Assembly: GCA_963854835.1 (NCBI GenBank)
Contig: OY978525.1
Coordinates: 54,948,355-55,012,354, forward strand
Length of the DNA: 64,000 bases
DNA from: Megamerina dolium
Lineage: Eukaryota; Arthropoda; Insecta; Diptera; Megamerinidae
Direction: 5' to 3'
Both the position numbers and the translations under genes were made by a program. Under the pieces are notes generated by a model. That model was given only the letters and a program-made list of their open reading frames with translations, ran no database searches and was not told the origin of the DNA. Each line of letters opens with the position of its first letter. The first letter of the stretch is position 1. Shown piece after piece: positions 43,751-54,004 of this stretch.

Positions 43751-46399
43751 TTACAGCATATTCAGTGTGTCTTTTCTTTTTAATCGACGATGCCCCTTGC
43801 TCAGCAACAATTGCCTAGCAAGGGGATTCGGATGATTGTGTAATTTTTGAATGTAGCTTCTGCAGGACATTGCAACTTCCTCAGAAATTGTGGATACATT
43901 TAAATCTCGATGGATGTTAACGTTCCTCATATACCAAGGCGCATTTACAATAATTCGCAGACACTTGGATTGTATTCGCTGCAATTTTTCAATATTAGAG
44001 GGAGATGCGGTGCCCCAAAACTGAATACCATAAGTCCAGATTGGTTTCAGGATTGCTTTATATAATAGCACTTTGTATTCAAGATTCAACTTTGATCTTT
44101 TGTGTAACAGCCACCATAACTGATTCATTTTAAGCTTGATCTGAGTTTTCTTTGCCTCTATGTGATTTTTCCATGTCAGCCTTCTGTCGAGGTGAATACC
44201 CAAGTACTTTGTTGAGGAACATTGTGGAACTGATTGGCCATTAATTTTAAGTGGGGGACATGTATCTAGCCTTAGCGTGAAGGTTACATGTACGCTCTTT
44301 GATTCATTGACTTTTATACGCCATTTTGCTAGCCAGATTTCGAGAGAATCGACATGAGTCTGCAGGAGTTTAGTAGCTTCTATGGGGTTAGAGCGAGAGC
44401 ACAATATTGCCGTATCATCAGCAAAGGTCGATATGAATGTATAGTTATTGTTGGGCATATCTGAAGTGTATAAGAGATACAGTAAGGGACCCAAAACGCT
44501 TCCTTGAGGAACGCCAGCGTGAATATCCAATGGATTTGTTGTGTAATCCTTGTGATGTACGAGAAATTGTCTTTTCGTGAGGTAGCTACTAAGCAATGAG
44601 GAGACATTTGCAGGCAGTAATAGTTTGAGTTTGTAAATAAGGCCATCGTGCCATACTTTATCGAAAGCTTGAGTGATATCAAGAAAGACAGCTGAGCAAT
44701 ACTTTTTTTCTTCAAAAGTGTTCCTTATCAGAGTTACAATGCGGTGGACTTGTTCTATTGTGCCGTGCTGTTTTCTAAATCCAAACTGATGTTGAGGAAT
44801 CAGTTGGTTGAGATTAATAAATGGAGTTATATTCATGACAAGTAGCTTTTCGAATACTTTAGAAAGTAGAGGCAGGAGGCTGATAGGTCTGTACGATGCA
44901 ACTTTTGTAGGGTCTTTTCCTGGTTTTGCTATCATAATAATTTTTGAAGTTTTCCAGCATTTGGGATAGTGTTTAATACGAAGGATAGCATTGAAAATGT
45001 GCATCAGATGAATTACTGAAGCCGGAGGTAGCTCTTTTATCATTTTACCGGTAATTTTATCTGGACCAGGTGATTTTTTTGGGTTTAAATCTTTATAAAT
45101 TGCTTTGAATATGTCCTTTTTTTTAATTTTGAGCGTTATTGAGCAAGGTTGAGAAGTTAATATTGGTAATGAGGACTGTGAAGAGGGTGGATTGGGTGTA
45201 AACACACTTTTTAGGTGGTTTGCAAAAGCCAAACCCTTCTCACAGTTGCTTCTAGCCCAATTACCGTCACTCAAACGGATGGGGGAATCAGTGAGAATTG
45301 GCCGATTTGATTTTTTTGCTGATTTCCACAAGGAGTAGTCTGACGCTTCACCAGGTGTTAATTTCGCTATGTGCTCTTCTAACTCTTTGTTGTTTTTATT
45401 TTTTAAGGCTTGCTTTAACTTTCGAGTGCAGTGCTGTAGCTGTGTTTTCAGATTCGGTGATCTGAATTCTTGCCATTGTCTTCGGAGTCTTCTTTTTTGT
45501 CTTACTAGCAATTCAATATCGGCTGGTGTGTATGGGCTATAGTTTGATTGCTTGCATACCTTTGTGCAGGTGGCTGAGCTGAGAGCTAATGAGAGCAGCT
45601 GGTTGAATTTTTCGAGTGCTGAGTCTACATCGTGTCCATTTCTTAATACAGTACTCAGAGGAAGATGGGAATTTATATATTTCTTGAATTTTAACCAGTC
45701 TATTTTCTTTCTAACGCAATTGCTTTGGGGGCTTGGTGATTTTATAGATATTACCGTGGGTGAGTGGTCAGATGATAGATCATAATTACACTCTGTGGAG
45801 ATATTTTCCATCTGCAAACCTTTGGCGACTCCAAAGTCTATGAGATCGGGTATTTTCCTCTTGTCCGTCGGCCAATATGTCGGTTGACCATTTGAAATAA
45901 CATCGTAGCCGTGGTTAGTGATGATTGAACATAGTCTTTTGCCTTTTGGAGTTATTAATCGGGAGCCCCAGTGAGTGTGTTTGGCGTTGAAATCGCCAGC
46001 AACCAAGAATTTGCTACCAAGAGTTGAGAAAAATTCTTTATATTGCTGTTCGGTAATACTGTATCTTGGGGGACAGTATATCGCAGATATTACTAGCTTA
46101 GAGATGTATTCTTCCAGACATATGGATGTTGCTTGCAAGTAGACGCTACTAAAATCTTCAAGAACATGATGTTTTATTCTGCTTTTTATCAATATGGCAG
46201 TTCCTCCGCGTGCCTTACCATGCGGATGATTTGTGGTGTACAGTTTGTAATATGGTATTTGGTAGCAATTTTTGTCAGTGAAATGGGTCTCAGATATCAT
46301 CATTATGTCGATTTGGCTGGATTCAAGGAATTGAATTAGCTCCAAACGGTGCTGGCTTAAGCCGTTGGCGTTCCAGTGGCATATCTTGAGACAACTCAT
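43751..46399 (-). CDS. Jockey ORF2: endonuclease-reverse transcriptase, intact (882 aa)
   Basis: Makes the nick and copies the element RNA at the target site. An APE-type endonuclease comes first (KICHWNANGLSQHRLELIQF at residues 5-24, ISETHF near 39, VAGDFNAKHTHWGSRL near 136). RT follows with KKSPGPDKITGKMIKELPPA, YRPISLLPLLSKVFEKLL, GFRKQHGTIEQ, AGVPQGSVLGPLLY and the catalytic FADDTAIL. The C-terminal segment WTYGIQFWGTASPSNIEK is typical of Jockey. Length suits the clade (about 880-920 residues). It starts with ATG at 46397-46399, overlapping the ORF1 stop in ATGA, which suggests translation by reinitiation. No RNase H domain. Confidence 0.93.
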   Translation of the reverse strand: MSCLKICHWNANGLSQHRLELIQFLESSQIDIMMISETHFTDKNCYQIPYYKLYTTNHPHGKARGGTAILIKSRIKHHVLEDFSSVYLQATSICLEEYISKLVISAIYCPPRYSITEQQYKEFFSTLGSKFLVAGDFNAKHTHWGSRLITPKGKRLCSIITNHGYDVISNGQPTYWPTDKRKIPDLIDFGVAKGLQMENISTECNYDLSSDHSPTVISIKSPSPQSNCVRKKIDWLKFKKYINSHLPLSTVLRNGHDVDSALEKFNQLLSLALSSATCTKVCKQSNYSPYTPADIELLVRQKRRLRRQWQEFRSPNLKTQLQHCTRKLKQALKNKNNKELEEHIAKLTPGEASDYSLWKSAKKSNRPILTDSPIRLSDGNWARSNCEKGLAFANHLKSVFTPNPPSSQSSLPILTSQPCSITLKIKKKDIFKAIYKDLNPKKSPGPDKITGKMIKELPPASVIHLMHIFNAILRIKHYPKCWKTSKIIMIAKPGKDPTKVASYRPISLLPLLSKVFEKLLVMNITPFINLNQLIPQHQFGFRKQHGTIEQVHRIVTLIRNTFEEKKYCSAVFLDITQAFDKVWHDGLIYKLKLLLPANVSSLLSSYLTKRQFLVHHKDYTTNPLDIHAGVPQGSVLGPLLYLLYTSDMPNNNYTFISTFADDTAILCSRSNPIEATKLLQTHVDSLEIWLAKWRIKVNESKSVHVTFTLRLDTCPPLKINGQSVPQCSSTKYLGIHLDRRLTWKNHIEAKKTQIKLKMNQLWWLLHKRSKLNLEYKVLLYKAILKPIWTYGIQFWGTASPSNIEKLQRIQSKCLRIIVNAPWYMRNVNIHRDLNVSTISEEVAMSCRSYIQKLHNHPNPLARQLLLSKGHRRLKRKDTLNML

Positions 46400-48009
46400 G
46401 GTCTGGATAGCAATGTTTGGAGTAACATCGATTGATTTTTCATCATTTCTTGCATCATTGTTTGCATTGAGTTCATGAATTGGTTCATATTCTGAATCAA
46501 TGTTTGAAGCAAATGTTCAAGGGTACTTGGCTGTTGGGTGGGCAGTGAGTGTTTCTGCTCATTATTTACATTGCTTTGTTGGTGTGGGTTTTGTTTTAAC
46601 ACGCTAGCGTATGAATTGGTTTGATTCTTGTTTGGGATTGCAGAGAAGAATTGTGTTGCATCAATATTTTGTCTCTTACTTGAGTTGGCTATCTGAGTTT
46701 GCTCAACTGGTTTTAGAGGTTGATTGCTAGCGGAGAAATTTAGCTTTAGGGTTGTATATACTGGGCAACCTCTATAATTTGCGGTGTGATTACCTCCACA
46801 ATTGCTGCATTTTTTCATGCTAGCATCGTCTTTAGATTTTGGGCATATGTTTGATTTATGGAGATCTCCACAAATCACACAAACAGCTGGCAGGGTACAA
46901 TATGTCTTAGTATGTCCATATTCTTGGCAGTTGCTGCACTGAGGAGGTCCAGTTCTCTTATGGGGTTCTTCGATTGTGATTTTGCGATGCAATAAATATC
47001 GAATTTTATATATGGGGTGTACTTCACCTTTTTTTAGGGGTTTTGTTTCAGGCTGAAGCTCAATACGATATAACGGTTGAGGTATATTGCTCTTGTTGAG
47101 AATGTTGAATACTGTTTTGGCTTGAAACCCTTCTTCCTGGAGGGCAAGTTTGATTTCGTTAATATCAACGTTGGGTTCGACGCCTTTGAGTACAACGATT
47201 AAGCCCTTACTACTTTTTAGCTGATATGTGTAGTAATTCTTTTTTACAGCATCAAATTCCGCTATTACTTTGCGATAATGAGTTTCGCTGTAGATTTGCA
47301 CTTTTGTTTCCTCAATTTGGCCTTTGCGAATAGGAACAACATGGAAATTCTTTGGTCCTATAAGACTTGTAATTCTAGAAATCAACTTATCTGAGTTGCG
47401 TTCTCTCAAGAAAATGGGTGGGGGTTTGAAATTTTTCTTGGAGATAATATTTTCGTCACTTTCATCACCTGAAAGCAGAGCGTATCTATTTTCCGAACTA
47501 ATAGGGACAGTGTTCTGCTTTTGAATTTTTGTTGAATTCATTTGTTTTGAATTTTGCGGACTTCTCTTTCGCTTTACTACAGTAATGTAGCGATCAATAC
47601 CAGTTTGAACAGCAACTGGTTCTTTATTAGTCATCGCACTAGTTGCTTTAACTACTGGGTCATGCACTTCAGTAGAAGTGCCGTTATTTGATTGCTTTGA
47701 TGTTGTAGCTGTTGGTGTTACAGCAGGAGAAGCACATTGTACACTCCACGGTATAGAGGGAGATAGTATATCACGATAGAACAAATTATTTTTTTTGTCT
47801 GTATTTATTGTTGTTGCAAAATTTGATGAATTTTTAATATGTGCAGGCAAAAGATTTGCACTGTTACTTTCACTTGTGCAGTGTGTATCAACTGTTTTAT
47901 TTGATAATGCACTTATCGGGGGGGTTTGCGCGGGTGACTGCAAATTATTGTTTACACACACATTAACAGGCGATTGCCGTTGCCGGAGAGGAGAGCGCTG
48001 AACACTCAT
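46396..48009 (-). CDS. Jockey ORF1: Gag-like RNA-binding protein, intact (537 aa)
   Basis: Binds element RNA to form the transposition particle. The N-terminal third is Ser/Thr/Asn-rich (MSVQRSPLRQRQSPVNVCVN). The central region (about residues 195-310) holds the RRM-like part before the knuckles, with ITSLIGPKNFHVVPIRKGQI and SSKGLIVVLKGVEPNVDINE. Three Cys/His knuckles follow at about residues 360-420: CSNCQEYGHTKTYC, CVICGDLHKSNIC, CSNCGGNHTANYRGC. A Gln/Asn/Met-rich tail closes the protein. The stop TGA overlaps the ORF2 start. Confidence 0.92.
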   Translation of the reverse strand: MSVQRSPLRQRQSPVNVCVNNNLQSPAQTPPISALSNKTVDTHCTSESNSANLLPAHIKNSSNFATTINTDKKNNLFYRDILSPSIPWSVQCASPAVTPTATTSKQSNNGTSTEVHDPVVKATSAMTNKEPVAVQTGIDRYITVVKRKRSPQNSKQMNSTKIQKQNTVPISSENRYALLSGDESDENIISKKNFKPPPIFLRERNSDKLISRITSLIGPKNFHVVPIRKGQIEETKVQIYSETHYRKVIAEFDAVKKNYYTYQLKSSKGLIVVLKGVEPNVDINEIKLALQEEGFQAKTVFNILNKSNIPQPLYRIELQPETKPLKKGEVHPIYKIRYLLHRKITIEEPHKRTGPPQCSNCQEYGHTKTYCTLPAVCVICGDLHKSNICPKSKDDASMKKCSNCGGNHTANYRGCPVYTTLKLNFSASNQPLKPVEQTQIANSSKRQNIDATQFFSAIPNKNQTNSYASVLKQNPHQQSNVNNEQKHSLPTQQPSTLEHLLQTLIQNMNQFMNSMQTMMQEMMKNQSMLLQTLLSRP

Positions 48010-48133
48010 ACTGTAAACAAAATGTTTGCAAATTATATTATTATTTTATTTGTTTTTTTTTTTTTTTTTTCTAAAAATCAAAATAAAGACGTCCACTCTT
48101 ATTGGTGACTTTCGCGAACTGAGGCGCATAGTT

Positions 48134-48350
48134 AAGTAGAATTTATATTTAAGCAAAAATTACTTAAATTTAAGTTATTTAAGAATATAAGTTATTTCAG
48201 AATAATTGAATTTAAGCACACTCGATTTAGAATTTAAGTTACTTCAGAATAATTGAATATCAGCACAAACGATTTAGAATTTAAGTTATTTTAGAATAAG
48301 TGAACTTCAGCATAAACGATTTAGAATTTAAGTTATTTTAGAATAATTGA
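48134..48350. repeat. Tandem ~47-bp repeats
   Basis: Repeating GATTTAGAATTTAAGTTATT-TTAGAATAATTGAA with CAGCACAAAC between, four imperfect copies from about 48160. Part of the unidentified unit 42413-48556. Confidence 0.8.
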
Positions 48351-48556
48351 ACCACGAACGACCGCCTCGTTGCAACTTTACTTCTTGACTATACTGATTA
48401 AAGACATGTTAACTCATAGTGAGCAAAGAAAAAGAACATTCGATCGTTCAACGGGACTGATTTTAAGGAAAAAGCGGCAAAAAAACGGCGCGAATTATTT
48501 TGCATATAAAAAATACATGTCCCGGTTTAACTCTCTCTCCAACTCCCATCTAAACA

Positions 48557-48712
48557 CAAGGCAATTCAAAATCTATTATATTCATTGAGAAATCGTGAAA
48601 AATACAAATTGTGTCAAAAATAAATTTTTTTGGATAAGCTCAAACATGTAAATTCAATATCCATTATTTTCTTAAAAAAATCGTGAAAAATTCAAATGGT
48701 AGAAAGAATAAA
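48557..48712. repeat. 87-bp satellite, block 4
   Basis: About two units, ending AGAAAGAATAAA, interrupted by the LTR element. The unit resumes as TAAATTGTTATGAAAAGGCTC at 55088. Confidence 0.9.
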
Positions 48713-49080
48713 TGTGGGACCCGACGGACGGACGACGCGCAGCGGACATACGTACTTATGCCATTAAGCAAGACTAACCTAAAACTACCATCACTGACCA
48801 CATACTCAAACATGACAATTATCCTACACACTTTAATATGCAACCCTGACGGACAAGAGAAAGAAGGATAAGAATGAAACAGAAAAAGAAAGACAGTCTT
48901 CAAATTACCGGCGCGTGATATAATTCATATAAATCGTACGCTTTTATCTTAAAACTAAAATAAGTATTTTAACCGTTAATATCGGTTGTAATAAGCAATA
49001 AATATTAAATGTAATATTCTTAAGAACATTTGAATTAAAATTAATACTAGAGAAAACCAACGAACTGTGTTTTCCTTACA
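48713..49080 (+). repeat. 5' LTR of the 48713-55087 gypsy element
   Basis: 368 bp, TGTGGGACCCGACGG to TGTTTTCCTTACA. Contains AATAAATATTAAATG near 48998 as a polyadenylation signal. Flanked by TAAA (48709-48712) matching TAAA at 55088-55091, a 4-bp target duplication. Confidence 0.92.
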
Positions 49081-49082
49081 AA

Positions 49083-49100
49083 TGGGGGTTCGTCCGGGAA
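49083..49100 (+). promoter_or_regulatory. Primer-binding site, proline-tRNA type
   Basis: TGGGGGTTCGTCCGGGAA, two bases after the LTR. It closely matches the proline-tRNA PBS known from murine-type gammaretroviruses, with differences at one or two positions. Confidence 0.8.
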
Positions 49101-50407
49101 TATGGATTTTAAATAAAAATTATAATTGGTGAAGTAGCAGACGTTTGTGGTGCAAAAAGAAAAACTAATTAAAAAGTGTTCCTAGAAATTGCCTAAGAAA
49201 TTATTAAAAACTGCCTAAAAGTTGTTTAAAAATTGCATAAAAATTCTGTCTAAAAGTGTAAAAATGTTAAAAATTGCCTAAAAATTTTGTCTAAAAGTTA
49301 TCAGAAAATGCCTAAGGGTGGTGTAATACTTGCCTAAAAAATCTTTAAAAATTGCCTATAAAATTCTGTTTAAAAAGTGCAAAACGCTGATCATGTTGGT
49401 GGCATTGTGAGTGCGTTAGCTTAGGAAAAATTTTCAGTGCTGAGTTCTAACCTCAAAAGTTTGAATTCTAGAAAATTCGATGATGCTAGTTTCAAATTTG
49501 GTTACAAAAAACATAACGGCAAAATTCATTTTGTAAAAACAGTTAGAATTGCGGCAATATATTTATGTACATAAATGCAAATTCTGTGTGAAAAGAAATA
49601 TATAAGCGACAGGGGTAGACACAGTGGCACAAGCAACAAGTGCGAGAGAAAAGACGCAAATAGATAGAAAATTGCGCATAGTCACTTTGACAGCATAATT
49701 GGTAAAAGTAAATAAAGCAGGCAGAAGAATATAAGTGCGAGCGAGAAATGTACACATAGAAACAAAAGGCAATAGAAACAAATATCAAAGAAGCTAAAGG
49801 AAATATAAGAAAAAGGCAAAGAAATATAAAGCAAATAAAACGCAAGTGTGACAGCAGCGAGGGAGTACTACACAACAAATTGACGGCAGCGTTGGATGAA
49901 AGCTGAAGCAGAGAACGTGCAGTAAGCAGCGACGGCTAGACGTAACACGAAGAAGCGGTGATGAAGAAAAGAAAATTTGTTTTGTATCATATTTTGAGCA
50001 TTGTTTTGTTTTTATTCGTAAGTGCGTTAGCACAGTTGAATTTCTTAAGCGCAGAGAGAGAGAAAAGGAAAAAAGGAGAAGTTATTTAAAATAAAAAGAT
50101 TTTAGCTGATTTGTTTTGTTTATATGTACGTGCGTTGGCACAAAAATTTGCTTGATAGTTTGCTTTTGCGCATGTGAAGTAAAGAAAATAAATGTACTTT
50201 TATGCGATTGCAAAAGCATAAGATTTCAGTATTAATATTAAAGATGCAAACGATAGATTAAAAAAAAAAAAAAAGAAAGAAAATTAAATTGAAGTTCCTA
50301 CACTATAATATATTTATATTCGCTATTAATTTGATAAAAGTTTATAATCATTTTATAAATTATAATTATTTAATATAATATATATAACATTAAACCTTTT
50401 TTTTAAC
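49101..50407 (+). other. Long leader of the gypsy element
   Basis: About 1.3 kb before gag. The first part (49180-49380) holds degenerate short repeats around TTGCCTAAAAATTCTGTCTAA. The middle is A/G-rich with no long plus-strand ORF. Unusually long for a gypsy leader. Confidence 0.6.
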
Positions 50408-50917
50408 ATGGACCGTGACGAAATTTTAAGGTTGACTGTGGACGGGTTAAAGGAAAAGTTGGTTGGGGTGGGGTTATCGACAAGCGGACGGAAGGCTACA
50501 TTACAGGATAGGTTATTAGAGCACTTCGGCCTGAATGTAAGCGATGGCGAAGAAACAGACTATGATGATGCAGCAAGTCGGCGTAGCATGCGTGCGCCTG
50601 TGGTTGAAAGGTCTGCATTCACATTACGCGATGTCCAAGATTCTATGACCTCATTCAGCGGTTCAGGACAACCGAGTTTTGAACAATGGGTAGACGATTT
50701 TGAAGCAAATGCAGCAGCAGTTCAGTGGAACGAACTACAAAAATTTATATACGCCAAGCAACTTCTAAAAGGGGCAGCAAAAATATTTGTTCGTAGCCAA
50801 AGCGGAATAAACAGTTGGAGCTCACTAAAGTTTACACTGCGCCAAGAGTTTGGAACTACGCTATCATCGCTGGAAGTTCATCGTGCTCTTCGAAATCGTC
50901 GAAAGCAGTCAGGCTAA
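50408..50917 (+). pseudogene. Gypsy gag N-terminal part, ended by an in-frame stop
   Basis: ATG at 50408 opens a 169-codon frame. Residues 7-40 (LTVDGLKEKLVGVGLSTSGR and following) look like a SAP-type DNA-binding motif. A capsid-like region follows (GSGQPSFEQWVDDFEANAAA, then LKGAAKIFVRS). The TAA at 50915-50917 is in the same frame as the downstream gag-pol, which continues without a shift (LREYLYVLMEIG), so it is a single nonsense change within one continuous gag-pol frame. Confidence 0.85.
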
Positions 50918-53900
50918 GACCTTCGAGAATACTTGTACGTATTGATGGAGATCGGAAAACCGATCAATTTAGACGATGCTAGTCTAATTGAGTATTTCAT
51001 CGAAGGTATACCGGTCGCCAAGCCTAGTAAAAGCAACTTGTACCAGGCAAAAACTGTGCAAGACTTGAAAGAGCAGATAAAAGTATACGAAAAGATGCGG
51101 TCCAACAAACCTTCACCATTATTCACGGGTCCGGCTCAACAACAACAACAACAACAACCAAACAGATTTTCAACGAGTTCAGCACCAATGGGGAGAAAAT
51201 GCTTTAATTGTGGCGATATTTCACATATCGCGCGTAATTGCCCACGCAAACGTGTAACATGCTTCAAGTGCGGCAAAGAAGGCCATTGCGCAGCAGAGTG
51301 TAGGGTGCTAGGAAAGCCCATCAAGGCAGAAAAGAGCAACGTAAATACGATGACCAGTGAAGAGTTTGCTACGGTGGCAAAAAGAAAGAATGGTCTCATT
51401 TTCAAAGACATCACATTTAGCGTACCTGACAGAATGCGAAAAACTATTTCAGCATTGGTTGACACTGGGTCAGATTTGTGCCTTATGCGAAGTGACACTT
51501 TGACGATGCTACAACTAGGGGTCGAGTTGAATGACGAAAAAATACGATTAGTAGGTATAGGTGACAGTGCGCTGACAACAATCGGCAGATTTACTATGCC
51601 TATGGTGATTGATGGAATCGATTTGGATATTGTTTTCCATGTGGCAAAAGAACGCGACTTAAGTTATGCGCTGGTGATTGGCAACAATGTCCTCAAACAT
51701 GTTGACCTGATCGTAACCGACGAAAGCGCTGAATTTAGACGCAAAGGGCGAACAAATCAAGAAGACGCTGAAAATCAGAAATCAGTGGCGGTAAAACATG
51801 ACGAGTACGTAAGCGAGCGCGCTGTTGTGGCTGAGGAGCCGCGTGAGTATCCTCTGATATGGCAAGATATGTCAAGGCTACGTGATGAGAGCGCTAAAAA
51901 GCGCGGAGATGCGATTGAGGTGCCATGTAAGCACGGAAAGGTGGCGGAGAGTGTTGCGAGCGTTGCCAAAAACCACGAGAGCGCTAATAAGCGCGGAAAA
52001 GTGGTCGAAATACCGCGTGAGCATCAAATGGTGCGGGATGCTGTTGCGAGCGTGCACAGTGAGAGCGCGAAAATGCGCGGGGCGGTACCTAAACAGGCGA
52101 TGGTACGCAACGAGAGCGTTAACAAGCGCGGAGAAGCGATTGTAATATCGCGTGAGCACCGAGAAATGCGGAATGCTGTTACGAGCATGCAAAACAAGAG
52201 CGCTAATAAGCGCGAGGCAACACTTAACCAGCAAGGAGTGACCCAAAATCAAGTAAGCGAACTGATTGGTGAGTTTGGAGAAATGTGTTTGGCCGCCGAG
52301 CTGATCGAAGCACCTGAGGATACAATCGATCTCTCCCACTTACACAAAAGACAAGCTCTAGCAGTAGAGATGATTATAGCGGCTTACGAACCACAACAAC
52401 CTAATAAGTCGCCAGTGGAAATGAAGATACTGCTTATCGACGAGAAACCTGTTTATGAAAGGCCTAGCCGGATGTCTTATGCTGATAAATGTGTGGTGGA
52501 CGAGCAAGTGGCGCAGTGGCTAGAGGAAGGGGTCGTCAAACCCAGCACTTCGGATTATGCGTCGCCAATCGTACTGGTTTCCAAAAAAGATGGAAGCAAA
52601 CGACTTTGTTGTGACTATCGGCGTTTAAATGCAAAAATAGTACGTGACAATTTCCCGATGCCGATTATTGATGACGTCCTGGAGCGGTTGCACGGAGCTA
52701 ATGTTTTTACTACACTGGACTTAAGGAACGGTTTCTTCCACGTTCCAGTGGATCCAAATTCGCAAAAGTATACATCTTTTGTAACGCACAATGGGCAGTT
52801 CGAGTTTTTATTTGTACCATTTGGAATATCGAACTCGCCGGCAGTCTTTTCCCGATACATTTTTGCAGTACTGAGAGAACTTATAAATAATGAAACGGTG
52901 GTAGTATATATGGATGACCTGATAATTCCCGCCAAGGATGAAGCTGATGGTATCCAAAAGTTGGAGCTGGTTCTTAGAACTGCAGCGGCGAATGGCTTGC
53001 GTATTAAGTGGAGCAAATGCCAGTTTCTGAAGAGAAAGGTTGAGTTTTTGGGCTATATTGTGGAAAACAACTCTATAAAACCTTCAGTAGCCAAGACTAG
53101 TGCGATAAAAAGTTTTCCGTTACCACAAGATCGAAAAGCGATGCAGCGATTCCTGGGGCTGACTTCGTATTTTAGAAGATTTATCGAAGAATATGATGTC
53201 ATAGCAAGACCGCTTTCTGATTTATTGAGGCAAGACGTCAGGTTTCAGTTAAAAGAGGAGCAGTTAGCAGCATTCCAGCAGCTGAAAGTGGCGTTGATGA
53301 AAGCATCAGTATTGAAGCTGTACAATCCTAGAGCAGTCACTGAGGTACATACAGATGCAAGTATGGCTGGGTATGGAGCAGTACTGTTGCAAAGGGACAG
53401 TGAAGACCAAGCATTCCACCCAGTGCAGTATATGAGCAGGAAGACCAAACCCGTTGAAGAAAAGTATAGTTCTTATGAGCTCGAGATGTTAGCAGTGGTG
53501 GAAGCGCTGAAAAAATGGCGCGTATATCTGATGGGATTGAAATTCAAGGTGGTGACTGACTGCAACGCGTTTGCAATGACAATCAAGAAGCGTGACGTTC
53601 CATTAAGAGTGTCGCGTTGGGCAATGTTTTTGCAGGATTTTGACTTTGAAACCGAGCACAGAAGTGGAACGAAGATGCGGCACGTCGACGCACTGAGCCG
53701 AGTGTCATGCCTGATGTTAGAGGATTCGTTAACTCATCGACTCAAGCAAGCACAGCAGCACGGCGAATGGATACGAGCGGTTCGTAAGGTACTAGAGAAA
53801 GACAATTACGAAGATTTCTACGTCAAACATGATGTGCTGCATAAAGACCCAACTAAGGAGCTAATAGTGGTGCCATCACTAATGGAAGACGCGATAATAA

Positions 53901-54004
53901 AAATGGCGCACAGGCAGGGACATTTTTCCACCAAGAAAACCCAAGATGTCATCGAAAAATCATTTTTCATCCCGCAGCTTAGCTCCAAGGTGGCAAAACT
54001 GTGA
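50918..54004 (+). pseudogene. Gypsy gag-pol (knuckles, protease, RT, RNase H, start of integrase)
   Basis: In order: capsid end; two CCHC knuckles (CFNCGDISHIARNC near 51201, CFKCGKEGHCAAEC near 51258); aspartic protease (ALVDTGSDLCLMRSD near 51455); a repeated linker (51880-52250); RT (SPIVLVSKKDGSKRLCCDYR near 52560, VPFGISNSPAVFSRY near 52818, catalytic VVYMDDLIIP near 52903); RNase H (EVHTDASMAGYGAVL near 53343); RHVDALSRVSC near 53680; and the His part of the integrase zinc domain (HRQGHF near 53912). It is cut by a one-base frameshift giving TGA at 54002-54004. Lies in the same frame as 50408-50917. Confidence 0.9.
51880..52250 (+). repeat. Repeated peptide linker between protease and RT
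   Basis: Five imperfect in-frame repeats of roughly 17-31 residues, each opening with (E/K)S(A/V)(N/K)(K/M)R(G/E), for example ESAKKRGDAIEV, ESANKRGKVVEIPREH, ESAKMRGAVPKQ, ESVNKRGEAIVISREH and KSANKREATLNQ. Most gypsy elements have a short linker here. Confidence 0.85.

Larger units (their letters stand above)
43582..48121 (-). mobile_element. Full-length Jockey-clade element, copy B, apparently intact
   Basis: 4.5-kb minus-strand element with a poly-A tail of about 35 (T-run 43582-43617) and a target duplication AGGCGCATAGTT (43572-43583 and 48122-48133; the last bases merge with the tail). The 5' end reads CAGTTCGCGAAAGTCACC on the minus strand, like the internal-promoter starts of Jockey elements. 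Two complete ORFs overlap by ATGA. This is the only copy of the three without disabling lesions that I could see. Confidence 0.92.
42413..48556. mobile_element. Unidentified ~1.6-kb unit with TGTTTAG/CTAAACA ends, hosting Jockey copy B
   Basis: Left end TGTTTAGG at 42413; right end CTAAACA at 48550-48556. It is flanked by CAAGG at 42408-42412 and 48557-48561 (5-bp target duplication), and satellite resumes on both sides. Without Jockey B the unit is about 1.59 kb. It has no transposon-like coding frame. It carries a TATA-like GGTATAAAGGCG near 42670 and two tandem-repeat patches. TG...CA ends and a 5-bp duplication suit a long solo LTR (BEL/Pao-like), but a non-autonomous DNA element is also possible. 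Confidence 0.65.

Noticed and set aside
48683..48903. Short frames across the LTR starts (48683-48871, 54801-55013) as genes
   Set aside because: They are LTR sequence; the real coding use is the Pol C-terminus ending at 54864.
51136..53448. Several 60-150-codon minus-strand frames opposite the gypsy pol
   Set aside because: They are shadows of the well-supported plus-strand pol with no motif of their own.
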